From Rhizobium sp. Root1212 (GTDB lineage: Bacteria; Pseudomonadota; Alphaproteobacteria; Rhizobiales; Rhizobiaceae), in contig NZ_LMDA01000022.1 in the NCBI RefSeq assembly GCF_001424985.1, positions 62,001 to 126,000 on the forward strand: a stretch of 64,000 nt of DNA, written 5' to 3'. A program made the translations under genes and the position numbers. Shown here piece after piece: positions 21,112-30,032 of the stretch (its first letter is position 1; each line of letters starts with the position of its first letter). The notes beneath the pieces were generated by a model. The model ran no database searches. It was not told the DNA's origin and was given only the letters and a program-made list of their open reading frames with translations.

Positions 21112-21126
21112 TTAAGGATTTGTTAA
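21112..21126 (+). promoter_or_regulatory. CtrA-type box TTAA-N7-TTAA
   Basis: TTAA (21112-21115) and TTAA (21123-21126) with exactly 7 bases between them, 24 bases ahead of the ATG at 21150. This is the full consensus of the cell-cycle regulator CtrA. Binding is inferred only from the motif. Confidence 0.5.
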
Positions 21127-21149
21127 GAGTTATCCGGAGGGCCGCCAGG

Positions 21150-21761
21150 ATGCGTCCATTTCCTCTTCTGAATGCGACCAAAGTCTTGATCCTTGCGATG
21201 GTGCTGGGTTTCGGCGCCGCCGATGTCTCGACCGCGCGCGATATCGACCAGCGCAACATCTATCGCCGCGGGCACAACGACCGGAATATCGAGTCGCGGA
21301 CGATCCTGTCCGGCAAGAACCGCTATCGCCACGACTACCGCAACGACCATTGGCGCAATGACGGCTGGCGGAACGATCGCTGGCGCAATGCCGATCGCCG
21401 CTTCGACCGTCGCGACGAGCGCCGTTTTGATCGTCGTTTCGACCGACGCCATGACTTCGTCCGTGATTATCGCCGCAACCGTGATCGGATGCCCTATTAC
21501 GATTATGGCGACGGCGGTAACTTTCCCTCGCCCGTCCCCGGCATCGGCACCTATGCCGGCGGCATTTCCGCCTGGCGCGATCCCGGCAACGGCATCTATT
21601 TCAGCCAGGACAACTACGGCGGCTACGGCTATGGCGACGTCAATATCGATGTCGATCTCGGCGCCTATATGAACCGGCCGCGGGTTCTCGATGTCAATCC
21701 GGAAACCATGGACCGGGCCTGCTCTTATGAGCGCGGCGTCTGCGTGATCAGGCGTCGCTGA
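21150..21761 (+). CDS. Secreted Arg/Asp/Asn-rich repeat protein, function unknown
   Basis: 203 residues from MRPFPLLNATK, preceded by CGGAGG at 9-base spacing. An N-terminal hydrophobic signal (about residues 8-28) predicts export. Residues about 50-120 are an extremely charged low-complexity region built from short units such as NDHWRNDGWRNDRWRN and FDRR-type repeats. The C-terminal half is Gly/Tyr-rich and ends with two Cys (ACSYERGVCVIRRR). It resembles the broad class of rhizobial small secreted basic proteins, but I do not recognise a named family. An upstream in-frame ATG at 21078 lacks an obvious ribosome-binding site. The gene overlaps tail-to-tail with the methyltransferase gene by 14 bases. 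Confidence 0.7.
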   Translation: MRPFPLLNATKVLILAMVLGFGAADVSTARDIDQRNIYRRGHNDRNIESRTILSGKNRYRHDYRNDHWRNDGWRNDRWRNADRRFDRRDERRFDRRFDRRHDFVRDYRRNRDRMPYYDYGDGGNFPSPVPGIGTYAGGISAWRDPGNGIYFSQDNYGGYGYGDVNIDVDLGAYMNRPRVLDVNPETMDRACSYERGVCVIRRR

Positions 21762-22407
21762 GGCCGGCGAAACGCCAGACGGTGGTGCGCTTGACTTCGC
21801 TGTCTTCCAGCGCGCGCGTCACCGGCACTTCATAGGTAGCGAGCGGCTGCATCAGGTGCCGCGGGCAATAGCTTCGGCCGGGATCGCCGACCAGCACCAT
21901 GCCGCCCTGAACAACGATATCCGAGAACCACGGAATGAGGGCATCGGCAAAAGTCTTGTCGTAGAAGACATCGCCGGCCAGCAGCACCGTACCCGGCTTC
22001 ACCTCCCCGACGATATTGCGGCCGGTGAAAGCGATCTCCACGCCGTTGAGCTTTGCATTGAGCCGAACGGCGGTTTCCGCCCAGGGATCGATATCGGCGG
22101 CAAGCACGGAAGCGGCCCCCGCCTTGCTCGCGGCAATACCGACCAGCCCCGAGCCTGCGGCAAAATCGACGACATCGCGGCCGCGCACCAGTTCGGGATG
22201 ATCGAGCACGTAACGGGCAAGCCCCTGCCCGCCCGCCCAGGCGAAGGCCCAGAATGGCGGCGGCAGGCCGATTTCCTCCAGCTCTTCCTCCGTCTTCAGC
22301 CACAGGTCATGCGCCTCGCTTGCCAGATGCAGCCGGATTTCCGGCACATGTGGCGAGACAAGTATATCGGTGTTTTCGAGGATGAAGGTTTGGGGATCGG
22401 TCTTCAA
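21748..22407 (-). CDS. Class I SAM-dependent methyltransferase (ETFB-lysine-methyltransferase-like)
   Basis: 219 residues if it starts at the TTG at 22407. The SAM motif I region reads VDFAAGSGLVGIAASKAG, followed by an acidic motif II (AADIDPWA). The preceding PPFWAFAWAGGQGLARYVL block is characteristic of the METTL20/ETF-beta lysine methyltransferase and related protein methyltransferases. The open frame runs on to 22524 but that part overlaps the EVE-domain gene. The TTG lies 8 bases after that gene's stop and begins the recognisable protein. An unusual start codon in a tight operon may lower its expression. The substrate is inferred only from family. Confidence 0.75.
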   Translation of the reverse strand: MKTDPQTFILENTDILVSPHVPEIRLHLASEAHDLWLKTEEELEEIGLPPPFWAFAWAGGQGLARYVLDHPELVRGRDVVDFAAGSGLVGIAASKAGAASVLAADIDPWAETAVRLNAKLNGVEIAFTGRNIVGEVKPGTVLLAGDVFYDKTFADALIPWFSDIVVQGGMVLVGDPGRSYCPRHLMQPLATYEVPVTRALEDSEVKRTTVWRFAGLSDA

Positions 22408-22414
22408 ACAGGCC

Positions 22415-22852
22415 TCAGCGCGGCGGGTTTTCCAGCCCGCCCATGCGGCAGACTTCGAGATATTCCTCTTCCGTGACCGCCTGCACCGAAAGGCGCATCG
22501 AGGTGACGAGCTGCATCTTTTCAAGCTTCGGGCTCGCCTTGATGTCCTTCAGCGTCACCGGGCGCGGCATATCGCAGACAGCGCGGATATCGACGCAATC
22601 CCAGCGGGCATCGCCCTCGGCGGTGGAATCGGGATGGGAGAGCGCGCAGACCTCGGTAATGCCGACGATCTCAAGGCCTTCATTGGAGTGATAGAAGAAA
22701 CCCTTGTCGCCGATCGTCATCGCCCGCATGTTGTTGCGGGCGAGATAGTTGCGCACGCCCGTCCATTCGGTGCCGGCAGCGCCGGCATCCTTCTGCATGG
22801 CCCAGGACCATTTGAACGGTTCGGACTTGTAGAGCCAGTAAGCCACTTTCAA
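22415..22852 (-). CDS. EVE-domain protein
   Basis: 145 residues covering one EVE (PUA-like) domain. YWLYKSEPFKWSW at the N-terminus, WTGVRNYLARNNMRAM and IGDKGFFYHSNE build the pocket that in this family binds modified bases in nucleic acid. The cellular role of bacterial stand-alone EVE proteins is not settled. Its start overlaps the stop of the YciI gene by four bases (ATGA type), so the two are translationally coupled. Being in one operon with tsaD, which makes t6A in tRNA, is suggestive of RNA modification but not proof. Confidence 0.88.
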   Translation of the reverse strand: MKVAYWLYKSEPFKWSWAMQKDAGAAGTEWTGVRNYLARNNMRAMTIGDKGFFYHSNEGLEIVGITEVCALSHPDSTAEGDARWDCVDIRAVCDMPRPVTLKDIKASPKLEKMQLVTSMRLSVQAVTEEEYLEVCRMGGLENPPR

Positions 22853-23142
22853 GCCTCCGGGTTGTTGAAGACCCAGTTCCAGGGCTTGATCTCGACTTCG
22901 GCGAAAAGGCCGGCCTTGGCGTAAGGATCGGCGGCGGCGGTCGCCCGCGCTTCCTCGATCGTATCGAGCCTGAAGGCGACGAGGCTACCACTCGGCTTGC
23001 CGGCGTCGTCAAGGAAGGGGCCGGCGAAGGCGAGGATGCCCTTGGCATTGAGATCGTTGAGGAAGGCGACGTGCTCCGGGCGCGTATCCATGCGCAGCTG
23101 CAGCGAATCGGGCTTGTCCTTGCAGAGAACGGCAAAAATCAT
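22849..23142 (-). CDS. YciI-family protein
   Basis: 97 residues. The conserved His lies in DTRPEHVAFLNDL and the Asp in AADPYAKAGLF, the two residues thought to form the YciI active site. The fold is a ferredoxin-like dimer related to muconolactone isomerase. No substrate is known for most members. It sits between gpsA (20 bases upstream) and the EVE gene (4-base overlap) in the leftward tsaD-gpsA operon. Confidence 0.88.
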   Translation of the reverse strand: MIFAVLCKDKPDSLQLRMDTRPEHVAFLNDLNAKGILAFAGPFLDDAGKPSGSLVAFRLDTIEEARATAAADPYAKAGLFAEVEIKPWNWVFNNPEA

Positions 23143-23161
23143 CGGGTTATCTCCTGAAAAA

Positions 23162-24157
23162 TCATTCCTGGCGGATGGGGCGGGTCATCAGCTGTTCGAG
23201 CGCGGATTTCACATCGAGCCGGCCATCGATGATCGCGGCCACGGCATCGGTGATCGGCATCTCGACGCCGAGTTCGGCCGCAACGGAGGACGCGACGGAC
23301 GCCGCGAAGGCGCCCTCGACCAGTTCGCCTGTTTCAGAACGCGCGCGGCCTTCGCGGCCGATGGCGATGCCGTAGCGCAGGTTTCGCGACTGGTGGCTGG
23401 TGGCCGTCAGCACGAGGTCGCCGAGGCCCGACAGGCCGCGAACCGTCTCGGCATCGCCGCCGCGGGCGGCGATGAAGCGCGACATTTCGGCAAGGCCACG
23501 GGAAATGAGCGCCGCACGGGCGGAATCGCCGAGACCGGCGCCTTCGACGATGCCGCAGGCGATGGCCAGCACGTTCTTCAAGGCACCGCCCAGTTGCACG
23601 CCGATGCGATCGGCCGAGGGATAGAGCCGGAAAGTGGGGCTGGAAAGCGCTTCAGCGAGCATTGCGGCGCGATCCATGGTTTCGGCGGCAATCGCCATCG
23701 CGGTCGGCAGACCCCTGGCGATATCGGCGGCAAAACCGGGGCCGGAAAGCACGGCGACATTGTGCAGGTGCAGTTCTTCGGCAACGACATCGGTGAGCAG
23801 GCGGCCGCTGGAGCGCTCCATGCCCTTGGCGCAGATCACCACATCCGTTCCCGGCCGGATGAAGCCGAACAGCGAACGGCCGGCCTCGCGCTGGGCCTGC
23901 GAAGGCATGGCAAAGAGTACGATGCCGGCGTCCTCGAGCACGGTCGGCTCGACGGAAATCCGCAGGTTTCCCGGAAGATCGATGCCGGGCAGCGCATGAT
24001 CGTTGCGCCCGTTGTCTCTGATATCCTCGACCACGCTTTCACGGCGAGTCAGCAGCGTCACCGGCACCTTGCCGGAGGCCGAGGCGACGGCAGCAAGCGC
24101 GGTTCCGAAGGCACCGGAACCGACAACGACGATGCTTTTCGGGGTTGTTTCCGTCAT
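23162..24157 (-). CDS. gpsA: NAD(P)+-dependent glycerol-3-phosphate dehydrogenase
   Basis: 331 residues. Reduces dihydroxyacetone phosphate to sn-glycerol-3-phosphate for phospholipid synthesis in the cytoplasm. The N-terminal [13 protein letters not shown] is the cofactor motif. [11 protein letters not shown] and the catalytic [14 protein letters not shown] block follow. Its ATG shares one base with the TAA of tsaD (TAATG), indicating coupling. Confidence 0.96.
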   Translation of the reverse strand: MTETTPKSIVVVGSGAFGTALAAVASASGKVPVTLLTRRESVVEDIRDNGRNDHALPGIDLPGNLRISVEPTVLEDAGIVLFAMPSQAQREAGRSLFGFIRPGTDVVICAKGMERSSGRLLTDVVAEELHLHNVAVLSGPGFAADIARGLPTAMAIAAETMDRAAMLAEALSSPTFRLYPSADRIGVQLGGALKNVLAIACGIVEGAGLGDSARAALISRGLAEMSRFIAARGGDAETVRGLSGLGDLVLTATSHQSRNLRYGIAIGREGRARSETGELVEGAFAASVASSVAAELGVEMPITDAVAAIIDGRLDVKSALEQLMTRPIRQE

Positions 24158-25254
24158 TACGCTTTCGCTCCCCGTTTTCCCGAACCGAGCAGGGTCTGGG
24201 CCGACTGGTCGAGCGGCCAGCGCGAGCGCGGCGCAACCGCAAGCTCATCCGAGGGCAGGCCGGCCGCCATACGCTCGGCACCGGCCCAGGCGATCATCGC
24301 GGCGTTGTCGGTGCACAGCTGCAGCGGCGGCGCGATGAAGCGGAAACCATTGGTGTCGCAGAGCGATTGCAGCGTGGCCCTGAGCGCCTGATTGGCCGCG
24401 ACGCCACCGGCAACGACCAACGCGGGCTCGATGGAGAGATTGGAAAATTCTCGGCTGAACCGCTGCAGGCCGCGGCCGATGCGGTCCTTCAGGGTGCGCG
24501 AAATCGCTTTCTGGAAGGAGGCGCAGATATCGGCGATATCCTGCTCCGTCACAGGTTCGATGGATTGGGCGGCCTGACGCACCGCCGTCTTCAGCCCAGA
24601 AAAGGAGAAATCAAGCCGCGCCTCGCCGACCAGCGGGCGCGGAAAGACGAAGCGATCGGGATTGCCGCTGCGGGCGGCGCGCTCTACGGCGGGGCCGCCG
24701 GGATAGGGCAGACCGAGCAGCTTTGCCGTCTTGTCGAAGGCCTCACCCAAGGCATCGTCGATCGTCGTGCCCCAGCGTTCGTATTCGCCGACGCCGCGCA
24801 CCAGAATGAGTTGGGTATGTCCGCCCGAGACGAGCAGCATGAGATAGGGAAAAGCAAGGCCATCGGTGAGCCGCGCGGTCAGCGCATGGCCTTCCAGATG
24901 ATTGACGGCATAGAGCGGCTTGCCGGCCGAGCGGGCAATCGCCTTGCCGGTCATCAGGCCGACGAGCAGCCCGCCGATCAGGCCGGGACCGCTGGTTGCG
25001 GCGATCGCATCAATGTCCTTCAAGGTCTTGCCGGCGCGGGCGAGCGCCTCCTCGATCAGCATATCCAGCGCCTCGACATGGGCGCGCGCCGCGATCTCCG
25101 GCACGACGCCGCCATAGACACTATGCTCTTCGAGCTGGCTCAGCACGACGTCGCCGAGGATTTCGCCGTGGCCGCCGGCATCGCGCAGCACCACGGAGGC
25201 GGCGGTTTCGTCGCAGCTCGTCTCGATGCCGAGGATGGTCAGGGGCGCGGGCAT
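24157..25254 (-). CDS. tsaD: tRNA N6-adenosine threonylcarbamoyltransferase TsaD
   Basis: 365 residues from [18 protein letters not shown]. Transfers the threonylcarbamoyl group to A37 of ANN-decoding tRNAs (t6A). ASKHA fold with the metal-site HVEAL and [11 protein letters not shown] motifs and [12 protein letters not shown]. The frame remains open to 25521, but that part overlaps hemC on the other strand, so 25254 is chosen. It is divergent from hemC across 73 bases and heads a five-gene leftward operon with gpsA, YciI, EVE and methyltransferase genes. Confidence 0.96.
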   Translation of the reverse strand: MPAPLTILGIETSCDETAASVVLRDAGGHGEILGDVVLSQLEEHSVYGGVVPEIAARAHVEALDMLIEEALARAGKTLKDIDAIAATSGPGLIGGLLVGLMTGKAIARSAGKPLYAVNHLEGHALTARLTDGLAFPYLMLLVSGGHTQLILVRGVGEYERWGTTIDDALGEAFDKTAKLLGLPYPGGPAVERAARSGNPDRFVFPRPLVGEARLDFSFSGLKTAVRQAAQSIEPVTEQDIADICASFQKAISRTLKDRIGRGLQRFSREFSNLSIEPALVVAGGVAANQALRATLQSLCDTNGFRFIAPPLQLCTDNAAMIAWAGAERMAAGLPSDELAVAPRSRWPLDQSAQTLLGSGKRGAKA

Positions 25255-25327
25255 GCGGGGTACTCGAATGTTGCGGTCGCCGGGAAAGGTAGGTACACGG
25301 AACTCCGGTAACAATGGATTGCTGCTG

Positions 25328-26257
25328 ATGCAAACAAAACCTTTCCGGATCGGCACGCGTGGCAGCACGCTGGCGCTGGCGCAGGCCCACGAAACCCGCG
25401 ACCGGCTGATGGCCGCCCACGGCCTGCCTGCCGAGATGTTCGAGGTCGTCGTGCTGTCGACGGCCGGCGACCGCATCACCGACCGAGCGCTGTCGGAAAT
25501 CGGCGGCAAGGGCCTGTTCACGCAGGAAATCGAGGATCAACTTTCCTCCGGCGATCTCGATTTTGCCGTGCATTCCTCGAAGGACATGCCGACGAAACTG
25601 CCGGACGGATTGTTCCTCTCCGCCTATCTGCCGCGCGAGGACGTGCGCGATGCGTTCATCGGCCGCACGGCCGGCAAGCTGCTGGACCTGCCCCATGGCG
25701 CGATCGTCGGCTCGTCATCGCTGCGCCGTCAGGCGCTGATCCGCAGGCTGAGGCCCGACCTCAACGTCATCACCTATCGCGGCCTTGTCGAAACCCGGCT
25801 GCGCAAGCTGGCCGAAGGTCAGGTGGATGCGACCCTGCTCGCCTTTGCCGGCCTGAAACGGCTCGGCAAGCAGGATGTGCCGACCGAACTGCTCGACGAG
25901 GCCGAGTTTCCGCCGGCGCCGGCCCAGGGCGCAATCTGTGTCGAAAGCCGGATCGGTGACGACCGGGTGAATGGCCTCCTGGAAGCGATCAACGACATCC
26001 GCACCCATGAAGCCGTAACCTGCGAGCGCGCGTTCCTCTCGACCCTCGACGGCTCCTGTCGCACGCCGATTGCCGGCCATGCGGTTTCCGATGGCGAAAC
26101 CCTGCGCTTTTTCGGCATGATCCTGACACCGGACGGCAGCCGCTTCCACCGCATTTCCGCCGAAGGCAAGGCGGGCGATGCCGCCGACATCGGCGAGAAG
26201 GCCGGTGCGGATATTCGCGCGGCATCCGGGGCGGATTTCTTCGCAAGCTGGATCTGA
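25328..26257 (+). CDS. hemC: Hydroxymethylbilane synthase (porphobilinogen deaminase)
   Basis: 309 residues from [13 protein letters not shown]. Polymerises four porphobilinogens into hydroxymethylbilane. [13 protein letters not shown] is the N-terminal signature, SSKDMPT and SSLRRQALI contain substrate-binding Lys/Arg residues, and Cys244 in [12 protein letters not shown] carries the dipyrromethane cofactor. The next gene, hemD, starts 4 bases after the stop, so the two successive enzymes are coupled. Confidence 0.97.
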   Translation: MQTKPFRIGTRGSTLALAQAHETRDRLMAAHGLPAEMFEVVVLSTAGDRITDRALSEIGGKGLFTQEIEDQLSSGDLDFAVHSSKDMPTKLPDGLFLSAYLPREDVRDAFIGRTAGKLLDLPHGAIVGSSSLRRQALIRRLRPDLNVITYRGLVETRLRKLAEGQVDATLLAFAGLKRLGKQDVPTELLDEAEFPPAPAQGAICVESRIGDDRVNGLLEAINDIRTHEAVTCERAFLSTLDGSCRTPIAGHAVSDGETLRFFGMILTPDGSRFHRISAEGKAGDAADIGEKAGADIRAASGADFFASWI

Positions 26258-26261
26258 CGCC

Positions 26262-26963
26262 GTGCGTGTGCTCGTTACGCGTCCCGCGGTTTCCGCAGGG
26301 GCGACAGCGGCAAAACTGACGGCGCTCGGCCATGAGCCGCTGCTCTTGCCGTTGACCGAGGCCATTCACCATTCCGACGCCGTCAAAGCAGCCCTCGCGG
26401 GGCCTTATGGCACGCTTGCGGTGACCAGCGCCGAGGCGCTGCGGGCTCTTCCTTCGGAGAGCATCGCCAGCTGGGTGGATCGGCCGATTTTCTGTGTCGG
26501 CCCGGCGACGGCGAAGACTGCCGAAAACCTTGGCTTCAAGGATACCCGGATTGGCCAGGGAACAGGGTTGGATCTGGCGCAGGTTGTCATTTCAGCGGCC
26601 AATGAAGCCGGTCCTCTGCTCTATTTGGCAGGCGTACCGCGTTCATCCGATTTCGAAAGGGTCTTAGCCGAGGCTGGCGTGCCCTTCCGCTCGGTGGATG
26701 CCTATCGAATGGTCCCGCTCGAACACGACCAGGAAACCGTGGCCCGGCAACTGCGCGACGAACGGCCGCAAGCCATCCTTCTCTACTCCCATGAAACCGC
26801 CCGGCAGCTTTTCGCAACGGTCGAACCAGCCGTGTTCCAGTCGCTCGGAAACCTGCGTTTCTTCTGCATGAGCGCCCACGTAGCCGATGCCGTGCCGGAC
26901 AATCTCGGGTCCGTCGCCATTGCCGCAGACCCGAGCGAAAAGGCGCTTCTTGCTTTGCTTTAA
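26262..26963 (+). CDS. hemD: Uroporphyrinogen-III synthase
   Basis: 233 residues starting at GTG (VRVLVTRPAVSAG). Closes and inverts ring D of hydroxymethylbilane to uroporphyrinogen III. HemD is weakly conserved. The LVTRP start, FCVGPATAKTAENLGF and LYLAGVPRSSDFERVL segments fit the family, and the position immediately behind hemC is the strongest support. The GTG is chosen because it directly follows the hemC stop. An overlapping ATG frame start at 26178 would invade hemC. Confidence 0.9.
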   Translation: MRVLVTRPAVSAGATAAKLTALGHEPLLLPLTEAIHHSDAVKAALAGPYGTLAVTSAEALRALPSESIASWVDRPIFCVGPATAKTAENLGFKDTRIGQGTGLDLAQVVISAANEAGPLLYLAGVPRSSDFERVLAEAGVPFRSVDAYRMVPLEHDQETVARQLRDERPQAILLYSHETARQLFATVEPAVFQSLGNLRFFCMSAHVADAVPDNLGSVAIAADPSEKALLALL

Positions 26964-27076
26964 GCCCTCCCGCGCCACGATATCGCTGATGGGATCAACG
27001 AATTGTGCGAATAGGGCTTTTCCTCCTCCGCGTCGGTGTCTAGGTTTATTCGTAGTTCATGCGATAACGGGAAGAG

Positions 27077-28336
27077 ATGACCATGGGACCTGAAGATCCT
27101 CCGCGCCGCTCGAAATCCGAACAGGAGCCGTTGACGATCGACCTGGAGGCAAGCCGCGTTCCCCCCGAGAGCGAATCGGGCGCGGAAGAACCCGTGGAAA
27201 CGACACCCGCCGCGGACGAACCGGTGGCAGCCGAGCCGGTCAGCGAAGAGCTTGCGTCCAGGATAGCGGACGACAATGCCGCCGAAGTGACTCGGGCGGA
27301 AGAAACCGCCGAGACGAACACCGCCGAAACCACCGAGGACGCGCGCACGGACGCCGCTGCCGCCGCCTTTGCCGAGGAACCGGACCACCACACGCAATCG
27401 CACGCCCCTGCAAGCCAGCCCGTTGCGCCGCGCACCTCCAGTTCCGGCGCGTTTGCAGCCGGCATCCTCGGCGGTCTCGTGGCACTGCTTGCCGCCGGAG
27501 GGTTGCAATATGCCGGCGTCATCCCATCGCTTTCCCCGGAGCGCGGCAACCCGGCAGCCGAAAGCCAGCTTTCCGCCGAGATCGAGGCGATCAAGACCCA
27601 GCTCGCACAGGCGCCTTCCGCCGCGACCGTCGATCTGGCGCCGCTCGAAAGCCGCCTCGCCGCTCTGGAAAAATCAGCGCCCGCCGATGCTTCCGCCGCC
27701 AATTCCGACCTCGAAGCCCGTATTACCGGCCTGACCGACGAACTGGCGGCCCTCAAGGCTTCGGCCTCCTCCCTCTCGGGCCGCCTCGACGTTGCGGAAA
27801 AGACGATCAAGGAGCCGGCCAGCGACATCCAGCTCGCCCGCGCCGTCGCGGTGACGGCGCTGAAAACCGCGATCGACCGCGGCGGGCCTTTCTTGGCCGA
27901 ACTCGATGCGCTGAAGAGCGTTTCGCCGGATGATCCCGCCATCGGCGGGCTTGCGGGCGATGCGCCGACCGGCGTCGTTTCCCGCGCCGATCTGGTGCGC
28001 GCCTTCCCGGAAGCCGCCGACAGTATGCTGGCGGCGATCCGCGGTACCGATCCCAACCAGGGCGTTTTCGCCCGGCTGATGGACAGCGCCTCTTCCGCCA
28101 TCCGCATCCGCCCGGTCGGCAGCGTCGAAGGCACGGGGCCGGAGGCGATCGTCGCCCGTATCGAGGACAAGCTTGCCAATGGCGACCTCAAGGGGGCGGC
28201 CCTCGAATGGGACAACCTGCCCGCCGAGGCCAAGGCCGCCGACAATGGGTTCAAGGCGAAACTCGACCAGCGCATCCGCGTCGAAGGCCTGATCGACGGC
28301 GCCGTCGCCGGCGCGATGACCGCCAAGCAAGGCTGA
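27077..28336 (+). CDS. Mitofilin/Mic60-like inner-membrane protein (COG4223 type)
   Basis: 419 residues. An acidic Glu/Ala-rich cytoplasmic N-terminus (1-125) is followed by one transmembrane helix (about 130-150, FAAGILGGLVALLAAGG). A periplasmic coiled-coil-prone segment (about 165-260, heptad-like LAALE, LTDELAALKAS) and a C-terminal domain with the ARIEDKLANGDLKGAALEWDNLP segment complete it. This layout matches alphaproteobacterial homologues of mitochondrial Mic60, which are known to be encoded beside hem genes and are implicated in bending intracytoplasmic membrane. Here it lies between hemD and hemY. The role in a rhizobium without obvious intracytoplasmic membranes is open. Confidence 0.75.
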   Translation: MTMGPEDPPRRSKSEQEPLTIDLEASRVPPESESGAEEPVETTPAADEPVAAEPVSEELASRIADDNAAEVTRAEETAETNTAETTEDARTDAAAAAFAEEPDHHTQSHAPASQPVAPRTSSSGAFAAGILGGLVALLAAGGLQYAGVIPSLSPERGNPAAESQLSAEIEAIKTQLAQAPSAATVDLAPLESRLAALEKSAPADASAANSDLEARITGLTDELAALKASASSLSGRLDVAEKTIKEPASDIQLARAVAVTALKTAIDRGGPFLAELDALKSVSPDDPAIGGLAGDAPTGVVSRADLVRAFPEAADSMLAAIRGTDPNQGVFARLMDSASSAIRIRPVGSVEGTGPEAIVARIEDKLANGDLKGAALEWDNLPAEAKAADNGFKAKLDQRIRVEGLIDGAVAGAMTAKQG

Positions 28337-28346
28337 AGGAGACATC

Positions 28347-30008
28347 ATGATCCGCATTCTCTTCTTCGCCATCTTCATCCTCGCACTTGCCGCCGGCTTT
28401 TCCTGGCTCGCCGACCGGCCCGGCGAACTCGCGATGATCTGGCAGGGCCAGCGCGTGGAAATGAGCCTTATGGTGGCCGCCACGCTGCTCGTCTCGCTGT
28501 TTGCCGCGATCCTGATCGCCATCTGGATCATCCGCACCGTGTGGCTTTCGCCGCACTCGATCTCCCGTTATTTTCGTGCCCGCAAGCGCGACCGTGGCTA
28601 TCAGGCGCTGTCGACCGGCCTGATCGCCGCCGGCGCCGGCGACGCTGCCCTCGCCCGCAAGATGACGGCGCGCACCCGCAGCCTGATCAGCGCCGATCAG
28701 GAGCCGCTGATCCACCTGCTCGAAGCCCAGACTGCGCTGATCGAGGGCAAGAACGACGACGCCCGCAAGAAATTCGAACTGATGGCCGACGACCCGGAAA
28801 CGCGGGAACTCGGCCTGCGCGGCCTTTACCTCGAAGCCAAGCGGCTCGGCGCCAACGAGGCCGCCCGGCAATATGCCGAGCGCGCCGCGGAAAAATCGCC
28901 GCATCTGCCCTGGGCGACGCTGGCCACGCTCGATTACCGCAGCCAGGCCGGCAGCTGGGACGAGGCGATCCGGCTTCTCGACCAGAGCCGCGCCGCCCAT
29001 GTGATCGAACGCACCGAGGCCGACCGCAAGAAAGCCGTGCTGCTCACAGCCCGCGCCAAAGACAAGCTCGAATCCGACCCGAAGGGCGCACGCGACGATG
29101 CGCTTGCCGCGCTGAAACTCTCGGAAAACCTTGTTCCGGCCGGGCTCATTGCGGCAAAAGCGCTGTTCCGTGAGGACAACCTGCGCAAGGGCGCAACGAT
29201 CCTCGAAAAGCTCTGGAAGCATCAGCCGCAGGCGGAGGTCGCGAAGCTCTATGTGCGGGCCCGCAGCGGCGATTCCGCCACCGACCGGCTGAAGCGCGCA
29301 AGCAAGCTGGAAGCGATCCGGCCGAACAACGCCGTCTCGCTTGCGACCGTCGCCGAAAGCGCGCTGGAAGCCCGCGAATTGTCGCTTGCCCGCGCCAAGG
29401 CGGAAGCAGCCGCCCGCATTCTGCCGACGGAAGGCATCTTCCTGCTGCTGGCGGATATCGAGGAGGCCGATACCGGCGATGACGGCCGCATCCGCCACTG
29501 GATGAACCAGGCGCTGAAGAGCCCGCGCGACCCCGCCTGGACGGCGGACGGCGTGACCTCGCCGGAATGGCTGCCGGTCTCGCCGGTGAGCGGCAGGCTA
29601 GACGCCTTCGAATGGAAGATGCCGGTCGCGCAAATCGCCGGTCCGGTCGAGGAGCATGCGGCCGAGGCGGTGGACGCCGCGATCCGCAGCCTGCCGCCCG
29701 TTACGGTGAAAGCCGCATCGGAGCCGGTCAAGGTCGTGCCGCAGGCCAAGGTGGAGCCGGTGCGGGAAGAGCCGGTGACGCGCACCATCGCCGTGCCCGC
29801 GCCGAGCGAATCGGTGCTCGTGCCGCAGACCGTTGTCGTCACCCCGGCGAAGGTCGCCGAGCCGCAAGCCGAAAAGCCGAAGCCGGCGGCCCAGAAGGTC
29901 GAGGTTGACAACGTAGCACCGGCCGAACCGTTCTTCGGGCGGCCGCCCGACGATCCCGGCGTGCGGGAGACGGCTGCGGCCGAAAAGGCCAATTTCCGCC
30001 TGTTTTAG
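28347..30008 (+). CDS. hemY: HemY N-terminal domain, TPR-containing membrane protein
   Basis: 553 residues. Two N-terminal transmembrane helices (about 1-22 and 42-66) are typical of the HemY_N domain. A long TPR-like helical region follows (AQTALIEGKNDDARKKFELM, LAARTLDYRS-type units). A Pro/Val/Ala-rich tail from about residue 440 is low complexity. This is the proteobacterial HemY of unknown biochemical role that travels with hemCD, not the oxygen-dependent protoporphyrinogen oxidase of Gram-positives. It starts 10 bases after the mitofilin-like gene with AAGGAGA ahead. Confidence 0.85.
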   Translation: MIRILFFAIFILALAAGFSWLADRPGELAMIWQGQRVEMSLMVAATLLVSLFAAILIAIWIIRTVWLSPHSISRYFRARKRDRGYQALSTGLIAAGAGDAALARKMTARTRSLISADQEPLIHLLEAQTALIEGKNDDARKKFELMADDPETRELGLRGLYLEAKRLGANEAARQYAERAAEKSPHLPWATLATLDYRSQAGSWDEAIRLLDQSRAAHVIERTEADRKKAVLLTARAKDKLESDPKGARDDALAALKLSENLVPAGLIAAKALFREDNLRKGATILEKLWKHQPQAEVAKLYVRARSGDSATDRLKRASKLEAIRPNNAVSLATVAESALEARELSLARAKAEAAARILPTEGIFLLLADIEEADTGDDGRIRHWMNQALKSPRDPAWTADGVTSPEWLPVSPVSGRLDAFEWKMPVAQIAGPVEEHAAEAVDAAIRSLPPVTVKAASEPVKVVPQAKVEPVREEPVTRTIAVPAPSESVLVPQTVVVTPAKVAEPQAEKPKPAAQKVEVDNVAPAEPFFGRPPDDPGVRETAAAEKANFRLF

Positions 30009-30032
30009 GGATAGGATCGATCAGGAGACCAG

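Larger units (their letters stand above)
20845..21149. other. Divergent regulatory region, sdhC versus a secreted-protein gene
   Basis: 305 AT-richer bases without a gene. It contains two inverted repeats near sdhC (TTGCAC...GTGCAA, 20906-20925, and TGCAGT-TTGC-ACTGCA, 20969-20984) and a TTAA-N7-TTAA box close to the rightward gene. Exact promoters cannot be assigned by eye. Confidence 0.6.
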
